From Carallia brachiata (Eukaryota; Streptophyta; Magnoliopsida; Malpighiales; Rhizophoraceae), in contig JADCRB010000071.1 in assembly GCA_021464245.1 (NCBI GenBank), forward strand, positions 1,612,001-1,676,000: a stretch of 64,000 bases of DNA, written 5' to 3'. How positions within the stretch are numbered: the stretch's first letter is position 1; each line of letters opens with the position of its first letter. Of this stretch, positions 47,927-59,200 are shown one piece after another. The notes below the pieces were generated by a model. The model was not told the DNA's origin. It was given only the letters and a program-made list of their open reading frames with translations, and ran no database searches. A program made the translations under genes and the position numbers.

Positions 47927-50900
47927 ATGGCAAGCCAACATAACGGAAACGCTGCTGAGTCTTTTGTCAGGATACCAACCATAAAGTTTAACAAGCTCTT
48001 CATCAATGGAGAATTTATTGATTCCGTCTCAGGTTATCCACAAACTTAAATTACTGCTCTGGCTTTCTTCTTTCATCACCGAAAAACGTTTTGAGCTTTT
48101 TGCATAACAATTAATAAATACATAATTTTGTTCTTTTTCTGTAAGTCTTATTTAAGGGACCTTTCGTTCAAGCCATTAGCCACTGGTCAAATTCTTTGTG
48201 TATTATCGTTATTTGTTTGTGTATTTATGTTTTCTGCAAAACATACAGAGGGTATGCTGATCTTTCCGAAAGTATTGGTTCATGGAAATTAAAGAAAAGA
48301 ACCATTGTGATGAACATTAGTGGGTTGACTTTTTTTTTTTTTGGTTGGAAATTAAACTTGATGAACAGGGAAGACATTTGAGACAATAGACCCGAGAACT
48401 GGGGATGGGATAGCAAGAATCGCGGAAGGAGACAAAGCAGACGTTGACTTGGCCGTGAAAGCTGCTCGGGATGCTTTTGACCATGGCCCATGGCCTCGTA
48501 TGCCCGGTGCCGTATGTATTTTCTTTTGTTTAATAAATCACGTTAAACCATTAGAAAATATTATAGGATCGGAAGAAAGTTGTCTGAAAATTTTGTTTAA
48601 ATGCAATAGTTGTCTAAATTTTTATAACGATATTTTCATTTTTTATAACTCAAAAACGTCATATGTTTTATTTTTCTTTGGGCAAAAACGTAGTATTGTT
48701 GGAAAAATTTAGGTGGCTGTTGCATTTGGGTAATCATCTGATATTATAGCGGTGTCCTAAACCATTAGGTATAACTAGAGTGTCAAATTTTGACTGATGG
48801 GTTGGCCTGGATCATAAAAAAAATTCGATCCGAATCAGCTCAAATTTGACATGATCTAAAAATTTAAGGTTAAATCGATTGACCTAAGTAGTCAGAATGA
48901 CCCAAGTTTTTTCTTAGAAAATAAAAAATAAATAAAAGATTATTACATTTGAATTATATATGTCATGTTACAAAAAAAATGCAAATCCTACTATTTTTAC
49001 TATAAATCTTAACCATAATTTTTTTAAAAAATATTTTGATATTTTTTATGAATTTTTATATTTGTTTATATATATATCTTGAGATATTGATTCTATAATT
49101 TTTTTTTATTTTAAGAATTTTTTATAAAATTTTTCAAATGTTTTAAAATTTTCAATTTTTCTAATAAAGAAGTCACGTTATAAAAAAAATGACGTCACCG
49201 ACCCGCAAATTGACTCGAATGCGCAAATAATTTGATTGAAAAGTAACTTGACTTAAAATAGCTCAAATCCGAACTGACAACTCGACACTTATAGGTATAA
49301 CAACCACAAAATATAAAATTTGAGAATTTTGATTAAAAAATAAAATTTGAGAGGGAAATCTTAGTTCCAACTTGAGACCACACTCATAATTATATATCTC
49401 TCTAATTCAACTAGACAAAAAGAAAATTTATCTTGGGTTCTAACAAAGGAAATTCAGGTGTGTTTGTTTATAGTAAAAAATTTTATAGGAAATTTTCTTT
49501 TTCATTTTTCGGCATTTGTTTTATATAAAATATTTTACAATAGAAAATTTTGGGAAAATTTTTGAAATTTTCAGAAAAAATAACTTACGTTTATTCTGAG
49601 TTGAAGTTCTTTTTCGAAAAAAATAAATATGCTTTAAATGAGTGATAAGAGAAAATTATTATTTTCACTGTAAATATTTTTACCTAAATATTTTATAAAA
49701 ATAAGTTATTTTTTACCAAATAAATGGATTCTAATAGTAGAATCTCTTGAGCTAAGAAAAAAAGAAGAAAAAGAAGAAGGAGAAGAAAGTCGTCTTACTT
49801 GTCCAAGTCGTCATATGAATGTTACTCGAACATTAATCTCAACTTCCTGAGCAGCAAAAAGACTTTTATTTGAAATGTTTTAACTTCGAACGGTTGGGAC
49901 ATTAAACCTTGCACTTTTAAACGTGGTGAACCTGTTATATGTGATTTGTTGAATGTTGGTGGGCCTGATCATTCTTTCTTGATAGGGTGCGGATTTGACT
50001 AGTATTGGGCTTCTATCAACAATATACTAAATTTATTGAGAATCTACGGCCTGTACAATAATTTGATGTGCTGAAATTTGAAGTTATAAAGCCTGTTGCC
50101 TGCCAATCGTGGGAGATCTATTTTACTACTGCTAATAATGCTATTTACAAGGTCACTTATAGCGGAGTAGTACATTATAGGACCTTCTCTTGAAAACTCA
50201 TGCTATGAGAGGAGGCCCAGCACCAATTTGATTGATAAAAAGGGGTTTTTAACAGAAGTATTCCACCTAGAATTCGAACTCGAGATAATAAATCCCTTTC
50301 TCGCTTCAACAGAAAAAAAAAAAAAAAAAAAAAACCTTAACTATGCCAAAAGCAACATGATGATTGACCTTGGACCTACTATTAGCCCATCTAAACTGAA
50401 CTACTCTTTCTTGATTGGTGACCAGGCAAGGGGGAGGATCATGATGAGATTCGCAGACTTGATTGAGGAAAACATGGAAGAATTGGCAGCATTGGATACT
50501 ATCGATGCTGGAAAGTTATTTAGTGCGAGCACAGCGGTCGAGATTCCTTCCGCAGTAAAAATAATGCGTTACTATGCAGGTGCAGCAGATAAAATTCATG
50601 GAGAAGTGCTGAAAATGTCACAGCCGCTGCATGGATACACCCTGCTGGAACCCATTGGCGTTGTAGGGCACATAATACCTTGGAATGTTCCTAGCTATAT
50701 GTTCTCAATGAAGGTTAGCCCAGCATTGGCTGCTGGATGCACTATGATCGTCAAGCCTGCAGAGCAGACACCTCTTTCAGCGCTCTTCTATGCTTATCTT
50801 GCTAAGCTGGTAAGCTTGGAAAACACGTGCCTCGCTTCACATTTGCCTTTATAAATCTTCCTGTGAAACTCATATGTGGCTATACAGTCAATGCTCTAAC

Positions 50901-52318
50901 TCTCTTTCTGTCTATCTTTGTGATCTTTTCACCGTTTGTAATTTTGATGTTTGAATTCCTAATTATTTAGGCTGGTATTCCTGATGGAGTGATCAGCGTT
51001 GTAACTGGGTATGGTCCTACAGCAGGCGCTGCAATTGCCTCTCATATGGACGTTGATAAGGTCAGTTCTAAATTTCAGCAAAAGAATGCCGTAAATTTTA
51101 TGGCCAGTATTATGTCCTACATGATGCGCGTTTTCCCTTCAGGTCAGTTTTACGGGTTCTACGGAAGTTGGACGTAAAGTAATGCAGGCTGCAGCAGCAA
51201 GCAATTTGAAAAAGGTGTCACTTGAATTGGGAGGCAAATCACCTTTGCTAATCTTTGATGATGCTGATGTGGATGGTGCTGCTGAGCTTGCTCTTAATGG
51301 CATTACGTTTAACAAGGTGAAAAATGTTTGCTTAATCCTCGTACATGTACGATGCAAGCTAATTTGGTCTTATGTTAGTCTAAAATCTGATTCGTTTCCT
51401 CGTACTTTCAGGGAGAAGTTTGTATGGCAAGTTCACGTGTTTATGTTCAGGAGGGGATTTACGATGCACTTGTTAAAAAGCTAGTCGAGAAGGCGAAAAC
51501 CAGGGTAGTTGGGGATCCTTTTGATCCTCGAGTTCAACAAGGACCCCAGGTGAGAATTTAGGAGATTATAGATGAATCTGGACAGACCCAGGAAAATGGC
51601 TGTCTGCTGGGAACTTGTTATTGACGTGTCCTCATCTCATGGCAGGCTGACAAGAAACAGTATGACAGAGTTCTTTCCTACATTGAGCATGGCAGAGAGA
51701 AGGAGCTACCTTGTTAACAGGGGGGAACACTTTGTACGAGAAGGGATATTATATTGAGCCAACCATTTTCACAGATGTTAAGGTACGTTTTGCATAAACT
51801 AGCCTGCCTATTGCAAATTTTTGTCTGGTTGTTATTGTGGGTCTCGGTCTCAACTAAATATTCCTTAACATCTCGTTCAGGAGGACATGCTAATAGCAAA
51901 GGACGAAATTTTTGGGCCTGTGATGTCGCTGATGAAGTTCAGGTAATAGCTGAGAATTTTTCTTAGTTCAGATTCTGCTACATATTGATGCATGATTGGT
52001 AATAATTACAATTACGATGCCATGTGTAACGACGGCAACTGCAGCACCGTTGAAGAGGCAATCAAGAATGCCAACAGCACAACATATGGACTAGCAGCAG
52101 GCATCGTGACCAACAACTTGAATGTGGCGAACACAGTCTCGAGATCAATCCGTGCCGGCATAATCTGGATCAATTGTTACTTTGCCATGGATGCAGACTG
52201 CCCTTTTGGAGGATATAAGATAAGTGGGATCGGGAGGGACCTGGGAATGGAAGCCCTTCATAAGTATCTCCAAGTTAAATCTGTTGTGACTCCTCTCTAT
52301 AATTCTCCCTGGCTGTGA
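47927..52318 (+). CDS. ALDH2C4-like copy D, one-base frameshift in exon 7
   Basis: Nine exons: 47927-48032, 48369-48511, 50426-50809, 50971-51060, 51143-51316, 51412-51549, 51646-51782, 51881-51942, 52045-52318. All borders are GT-AG. Catalytic residues are present: IIPWNVP Asn, KPAEQTP Lys, LELGGKSP Glu, GEVCMASSR Cys and DEIFGP Glu. The C-terminus [12 protein letters not shown] and TGA match copy A. The only defect is in exon 7, which is 137 nt instead of 138: the GGCAAGAGAGAA-type sequence of the sister copies has lost one A near 51,694, giving TAA at 51,715-51,717. If that base is an assembly error, this is a second working gene; if real, the product stops just after the catalytic Cys region. 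It sits directly upstream of MSH7. Confidence 0.9.
49457..49731. mobile_element. MITE copy in ALDH-D intron 2, family of 1.7 kb element
   Basis: It starts GGTGTGTTTGTTTATAG and ends ACCAAATAAATGGATTC. The interior follows the 1,691-1,968 element block by block (TTTTCGGCATTTGTTT, AAATTTTGGGAAAATTTTT, GAGTTGAAGTT, TTTTCACTGTAAATATTTTT). The target duplication is unclear here. Confidence 0.75.
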
Positions 52319-53210
52319 GAAACTGCTGTATAAGTCTACTATTATAACATGGCCACGTCGCGTTGTTGTCTCATGTATTGCCCTTATTCCTGAGTCCCAA
52401 TTTCAATAATGGAAAACAAAATAAAGATCGAGAGTGATTTTTATTTACAATTTCATTAAGCTGCTTTTATCTTTTTCTTTTGATAATCATTACCATTTTT
52501 CTTTGTTTAGTTAGAGTGGAGAGGGCAGCACCCAAAAAAAATTAAGAGAGGAGAGGGGAGCTTTTTTTTTTTTAGTGTTTTATTAATTTAATTTATATTA
52601 TTTTTTTGTCAATTATACTCATGATTTCTATCACTCACATCTAAAATTGAGATAATTAGATTCCCTATTTTTTATACGTGAATTCTAAAATTTGAACTCC
52701 AAATTTTACCTCTAAACTTAAGTTTTTTTTTTTTTTTTAGTCTGAACCTCACAACTTATATATATTTTTTTTTGTTGGTTGATCTGCCCTCAAAACTAAT
52801 GTTTTGGGGTCATTAAACCATACTTAGGCCCAATTATTATTAGGTTTTTTTTGGGTCAATCAGGAATTTTTATATTCGCTGGAAGTCCCAACGTGGATCC
52901 TAGGCCCAAGTCTTGTTTCTACGATATGTTTGGGTTGTTAATTTTGGGCTTAGGCTACACTGTTTCTACTAGGGTAGATTGCTAATAATCGGACGCATCA
53001 CGAGATTGGGTGGAAATCGGACGATCCAGATACAAAGTTGAAGACGGTGCGACGGCGAGAGTTATACAAAAGGAGATCGATGCGTTAATTTCGCGGCGGG
53101 AAAATTTGGGAACCTGCAGGGGAAGGGTCGGATTGGCGCCAACATTTCAATTTCTTTATCCCTATATTTCACTTCCCCACCTCTCTTCTCTCTCTCTCCA
53201 CCTTTTTGAA
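52319..53210. other. ALDH-D to MSH7 spacer
   Basis: About 0.9 kb holding the 3' region of copy D, T-rich DNA and, from about 52,990, the GC-richer leader and promoter of MSH7 with a CT run at 53,180-53,198. The open frame from 53,010 extends upstream of the MSH7 ATG without an ATG of its own. Confidence 0.5.
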
Positions 53211-56200
53211 ATGCAGCGGCAGACATCGATACTCTCGTTTTTCCAGAAACCCTCACCGGCGGAACAGGACTCCGGTGCCGGAGATCCGCGAAACGGCCGC
53301 TTGGCTTCTCAGTTCCCTTGGAAGCCTCAGATCGAAAATGTGACCGTTTCTGGTCAACCTGCTGTTCGGAGTGGGGGTGCAATGGACTCATCTCTGGAGG
53401 TTAGGGGTACCGATACCCCGCCGGAGAAAGTGCCTCGCCAGATTCTCCCGGGGAGCTTCGCCGCGAGCGAGGAAACTGGAGGTTCATCCTTATTCTCGAG
53501 CATTATGCATAAGTTCGTTAAGGTCGATCACAGAGAAGAAACTAGCGAGAGGTAAACCTCTTTCTTTGATTTTCTTCTTTAATTTGTTCATAACGTAAGT
53601 TATAAAGTAGTTGTTGATAATGAGTTCAGTGCTCGAACCTTTTTTCTTAGTTTTTCGATTTGTTTATCAACGTGAAAATTTGAACTTATCTTCTGTTTTG
53701 CTGTCGAGAAAAATTGGATCCTGAGAGAGAAAATGAAGATTAAATGCGTTGGTACCTTTGGGACATTAATGGCTGCTTTCAATTCAGTTAAATAATTATT
53801 TAAGATGAATCAGGTTGATTTGCTGATTCTCTGTTCAGAAATCCAGATATAGGATGTTGATGATTTGCAAGTCAATTAGTGCGTCAGAGATTCTATTTGA
53901 TTTATTAGTTATCAGAAATTTTAAGTTAACAGTTCCAACTTGCAAGCAGTTTGAGGTTGTTCCCGTGATTTGGTAGAGTTCGAACTGTGAGAAATGACTA
54001 AAAGCATTCTTTCAGCTTACTTATTTTGCTGACATCTGATTCACCTCAGGAAATTTGACTCTTAATCGTGAAGCTTCATTTCTTTTTCCCTTGATTGAAT
54101 CTTGAAGCTTCATTTATTTTTCCCTCAATTGAATCTTTAAGCATTCATTTTGGAAACTATGATTACAATCAGAATTTTTGGTAAATTATTCATAGAATTT
54201 TCTTTTTCACCATTGCTTTGCTGCTTATTTATGGCTTTCATGTTCTACTATAAATATTGAAGGCAATAATTGTTAAATGTGAATGAAGTGCGACAAATGT
54301 GTCCAACATGCTTTCCTGGACTAGCACACCTTACAATTTAATTAATTGATGTCACAAATATATGTTTTTTGTGTTGTTTACCACGGCATCAATGACTTAC
54401 ATTTATCTTTGTTCTATGGAAATGTTGCAGAAACAAATCTCATAATCCTTCCACTAAAGATTGCTCAATATCTGATACACGTCTTGATCAGAAACGATCA
54501 TTAAAGCAAGGGTTTGGTGGTGTGCGTCCTGATAATAACAAAGATTTCAGTTCTAATGGTATGGTTGATGGAGGATGTGCTTTACCTATTGAAGTCAGTG
54601 ATGATGTTCCTGTGCCAGAGACTCCAGGTGTGCGTCCTCTGGTTCCTCGTTTCAAGCGAATTAAAGAGGATATTCCTAAGGTTGAGGATAAGAATGGTCA
54701 TTCCTTGCTAGATGCTAACAAAAAAGTGAAATTTCAGGAGGCATTATCCCTAAGCAATAATCATCCTGAAATATCTGATTCAACTAGCAAGTTTGAGTGG
54801 CTTGACCTTCACAGATTAAGGATGGTAAGGGAAGAAGACCTGGTGATCCCTTTTATGACAAGAAGACACTATACATCCCTGCTGATGCATTGAAGAAAAT
54901 GTCAGCTTCACAAAAACAGTACTGGGTGTCAAATCTCAATACATGGATGTTGTGCTTTTCTTCAAAGTGGTTAGTTAATGTCGATTGCTTTGCTTTAAGA
55001 TCACAATTTCTGTCATCCTTTTAAATTTGTTAATACTTAAGAAGTGCGGCACCGTTGAACAGTAAAGACATGATGTGTATCTTGACCAAAGTAAACCTAC
55101 TGTGGTTCAAAATGATTGAGGTGTGATACACTAGAGGATAATTTTTAGCATTTTTCAATTTTTGTTGGCTTATCATGATTGGTATCTCACTTCTGAGTTT
55201 CCTCTGCTGACTATCTTTTTTATGGATTTCTTAGTTTTTCTGGAATGTGAGACCAGCGTATACAATGAATTTCACATTTATGGGTCTTGGAATTGTTTTT
55301 ATGTTCTGCTCTGACTTATAATCAATATAGGGAAAATTCTACGAGCTCTATGAACTGGATGCTGAAATTGGCCACAAAGAGCTTGACTGGAAAATGACAT
55401 TAAGTGGCGTGGGGAAATGCCGGCAGGTGATTTTATGAAGTTTTTGCTTTATAATTCATTTATTTGTCATTCCAGCCTCATTTGTATGTCTTTAATATCA
55501 ATTATGTCTCCTTTTGGTCAGGTTGGGATATCTGAAAGTGGCATTGATGATGCAGTTGAGAAGCTGGTTGCTTGCGGGTAGGGGTTTAATGGAACTTTTA
55601 GCTTCCCTGTTAATTTATCCCTCATTCTTCCTGCCATTTCTCATTGCCTTAGGGACAAATAAATGATTCAACTTTTGATAAGCCTTTATGTGACTACTTC
55701 ACATATCACATTCCTTTCTTAAAAATTGATGTCTGGTGTGCAATAATCTAGCCAGAAAGTTTTTCAGAATATGAAACTCAGCTTGTATCTTCCATTGTAA
55801 AAGTTCATTGCTTCTTCTATGAAAGGAAATGATACAAGATAAATGAAAAGGAAAAACACATGTTTTCACTGGTAGATATGTTATGTCAACTCTAGATTGG
55901 CAGGAAATGAAGCAGGATATGCTTAGCCAATTCCTAGGATTTGTGTTAACTTAGTTGAGCTGTGACCAGAACAAATCCAGTATACTTAACGTCTTCTGTT
56001 CCTTTTCAAGATATAAAGTTGGACGAATGGAGCAGTTGGAAACCTCTGATCAAGCAAAAGCTAGGGGTGGAAATTCTGTAAGTTACCGATGCTGCTTTTA
56101 AGGAGACAGTTTTGTTGTACTTAACATCAATACCATTTGTTTTTTGTGGTTTTTATAATAACAAGTGAGCCTGAAATAACAACTGAGCCTGAACTAACTG

Positions 56201-59200
56201 AAAACAGACCAATTGAAGCTTTGCACAGAAAACTGAAAGAACAATAATAAAGGGTGAATGATAAATAGAGACTAAAATAGATGTAATTGATGATGTCCCA
56301 TGATAAAATGAACCTGAACACCCGATTGTAGTTTCCGATTAGTTTGCATCTTAAATTTTACAGTTTTAATTCTCTCCAACATAAATGGCCTGGATGGCTT
56401 AGGCTTTTTCTGAATTTCATTTTTTAATCATGGTCTTTGTTGTTGCTTTACTGCCTATGAGTTTTGTCTACATTGATTCTTTACTGTGACATATGGCTGG
56501 AAAACTGTTTGATTTGGCACCGATACTGACTTGTAGGTAATAACAAGAAAATTAGTTCAAGTTGTCTCACCAGCGACGTCAACAGATGGTAATATTGGGC
56601 CTGATGCTGTACACCTTCTTGCCATAAAAGAGGTGCTGTTTCCTGCTTCAGATATTGTTTTTCAGCTACTTGTTGATACTTACTACTTTCTGGACTTAAA
56701 ATTTACAATAACTATTCTATTTTCTTATGGTTTCTGATTTATGCATAGCATGAAAACTCAGTGAGCCTTATCAGTGTGGTCTACTGGATTGTAGGAAAGC
56801 AATGAGCTGGATAATGGTCATAGAGTTTATGGTTTTGCTTTTGTTGATTGTGCTGCTCTTCGATTTTGGGTTGGTTACATTAGTGATGATGCTTCGTGTG
56901 TATCTTTGGGGGCACTTTTGATGCAAGTATGATCCTTAGTTTCCCTTTCTTCTGAAAGCTCCGTTGTGCGGTCCACAGTATTAAGAAATTCTAAATTTTG
57001 TTTCTGTTGGTTGTTATTGTAGGTTTCGCCTAAGGAAGTTATATATGAACCTAGAGGTCAATACTTCTCTCTCCCTCCCTCTCTCGCCTTCCTCTGTGTC
57101 TGCGTGCGTGTGTGTGTTGGGGTGTGTTTGTGTGTTTTTCTTCTTTGCCATGTTTGGATGAATCTTTAATATATTTGAAGCTTAATCATTTGCATGATAC
57201 AGGGGTGTCCAAAGAAACTCAGAAAGCACTTAGGAAGTACATATCAAGTGGTGAGTTGATACTAACTTGTTGGAGGTCCTTTATGTATTTGTGGGTGAGA
57301 GTAAACTGTCCATTCAGTTAGTAAAAATCTATATGCGTACGAAATATTATGTATCTCAATCAGCAGGAAAGGCGCTCAGGTAATGCTCTGGATGTGTTTA
57401 TGGATTCCAGAACTTCTACTTGCAAGAAACGATCTTTGTTTGGTGCTAGTGAATCTTCATTCTTAGCTTTTTACGCCTCCTAATCATGTCTTATTCTTTG
57501 CTCTTTCATTTGTTAGACTCACAAAAATTGCATGGAAAAATAGATGCATTCTTAAATGATGATTATAGAGTATACTTTATGGAATTTGTAAATATGTGTA
57601 ATACAATTTGCATGTTCATTTTTGTATTTCTAGCCCTGGTCGTGCAAGTAAACAAATTCCTCATATAGGCCACTTTTAGCTTGCTCAGTTGATTTTGTTG
57701 CCTTTCATTTTAACTGTCGACATTATAAAGATCTTAATTATTTTGTCTTGCTTCTCAATGACATTACACAATCTGCTATCAAAGCTGTCCGTTTTAGTTG
57801 TTGCAACTTTTTATGAAAGTATTCATTCTGTTTGTTTTTTTGCAGGTTCTACAGCTCCCAGTTAACTCCTGTGCTACCTGCCATGGATTTTGTGGACGCT
57901 CCTGAAGTCAGAAATTTGATTCAGTTGAAGGGTTACTTTCAAGGGTCTTCTTACCCATGGACTGATATTGAAAGCATGATGTATCAAGATGTCACCTTAT
58001 GCGCTCTTGGTGGACTTATTGATCATCTCTCGAGGTTGATGGTATGATTGGTTGTTATCAACCTTCATCCCAACACCCAAAACCAGTGCAAAAAACTTGT
58101 TAATGTCACCCAAATATATTGCTTATTGTGAATGTTGTGTTCTGTTTTCATGCAGTTAGATAATGTCCTATGTAGTGGAGATATTTCACCCTACCAAGTT
58201 TTTAGGGGCTCCCTCAGGATGGATGGACAGACACTGGTTAATCTTGAGATCTTCAGTAATAATGCTGATGGTGGTTTATCGGGCAAGTGTTCTCGCCCCT
58301 GCAGTTTTATCATTGGCACTGAAAATCAATGCCTCAAAATTCTGCTCCTCATGGTTTTTCAGGTACATTGTTTAAGTATCTTGATAGCTGTGTTACATCA
58401 AGTGGTAAACGTCTTTTGAGGAAGTGGATCTGCCATCCACTTAAATGTGTTGAAGGCATTAATAATCGGCTTAATGTGGTTGAAGACCTGATGGGACATT
58501 CAAATTATTTTAGTCATTGCTCAATATCTTCGAAAGGTTCCAGACTTAGAAAGGATGTTTGGACGAATTAGAGCTAATTTTCAGGCATCAGCTTCTCTTG
58601 CAGTACCTCTAATTGGCAAAAAGTTGTTGAAACAGCGAGTAAGTTGCCTCTTATCATATCAAGTCTTGTCTTGTAATAAGTAATATGAATCACATTTTGA
58701 ATGTCTGCTATTACCTAGTCATTTCAAGTAGATTGCTTGGAAGAATCTGTGCACTGGTTACCTTCAGTAATTTTTGCCCCTGTATGTTTGGATTCCTTTA
58801 AATTTACTTTGCAGTGTAGTTGTCTTAGAACATCATGTTTTCATCAGTCTCACATTAAAGTAATTCCACTAAACCCGTGCTCCAAGTGAAGTATGTTTGA
58901 ACCATTTGGTTTCCTTGCTCCTTCAATTTCTTGGAAAATCCATTATAATGGTTTTAGGTGCAGATTCTTGCTTCATTTTATTTTTATTTTGTTTCCCTTT
59001 CTTCTTTCTTTTTGTCCCTGGTGTTGATCTATTTTGGAGCCTGACCTTGTGTCTGAATTTATGTCTGAATTACCAGGGTATAAAAGGTTGCTGTAGCATA
59101 TATATTCTTCTTTGAGTTTAGCAAAAGGGATTTAGTGTTCTCAAGTTTTGTGACACATTAGATGTGGTGCAGGTGAGAGTATTTGGATCTCTGGTTAAGG

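Noticed and set aside
53062..53391. 109-residue minus-strand frame over MSH7 exon 1
   Set aside because: A shadow of the GC-rich first exon; the plus strand carries the PCNA-binding box and the family match.
58283..58375. Coding extension of MSH7 exon 11 through [11 protein letters not shown]
   Set aside because: Reading through misses the conserved SGTLFKYLD join; a GC-AG intron explains the segment better.
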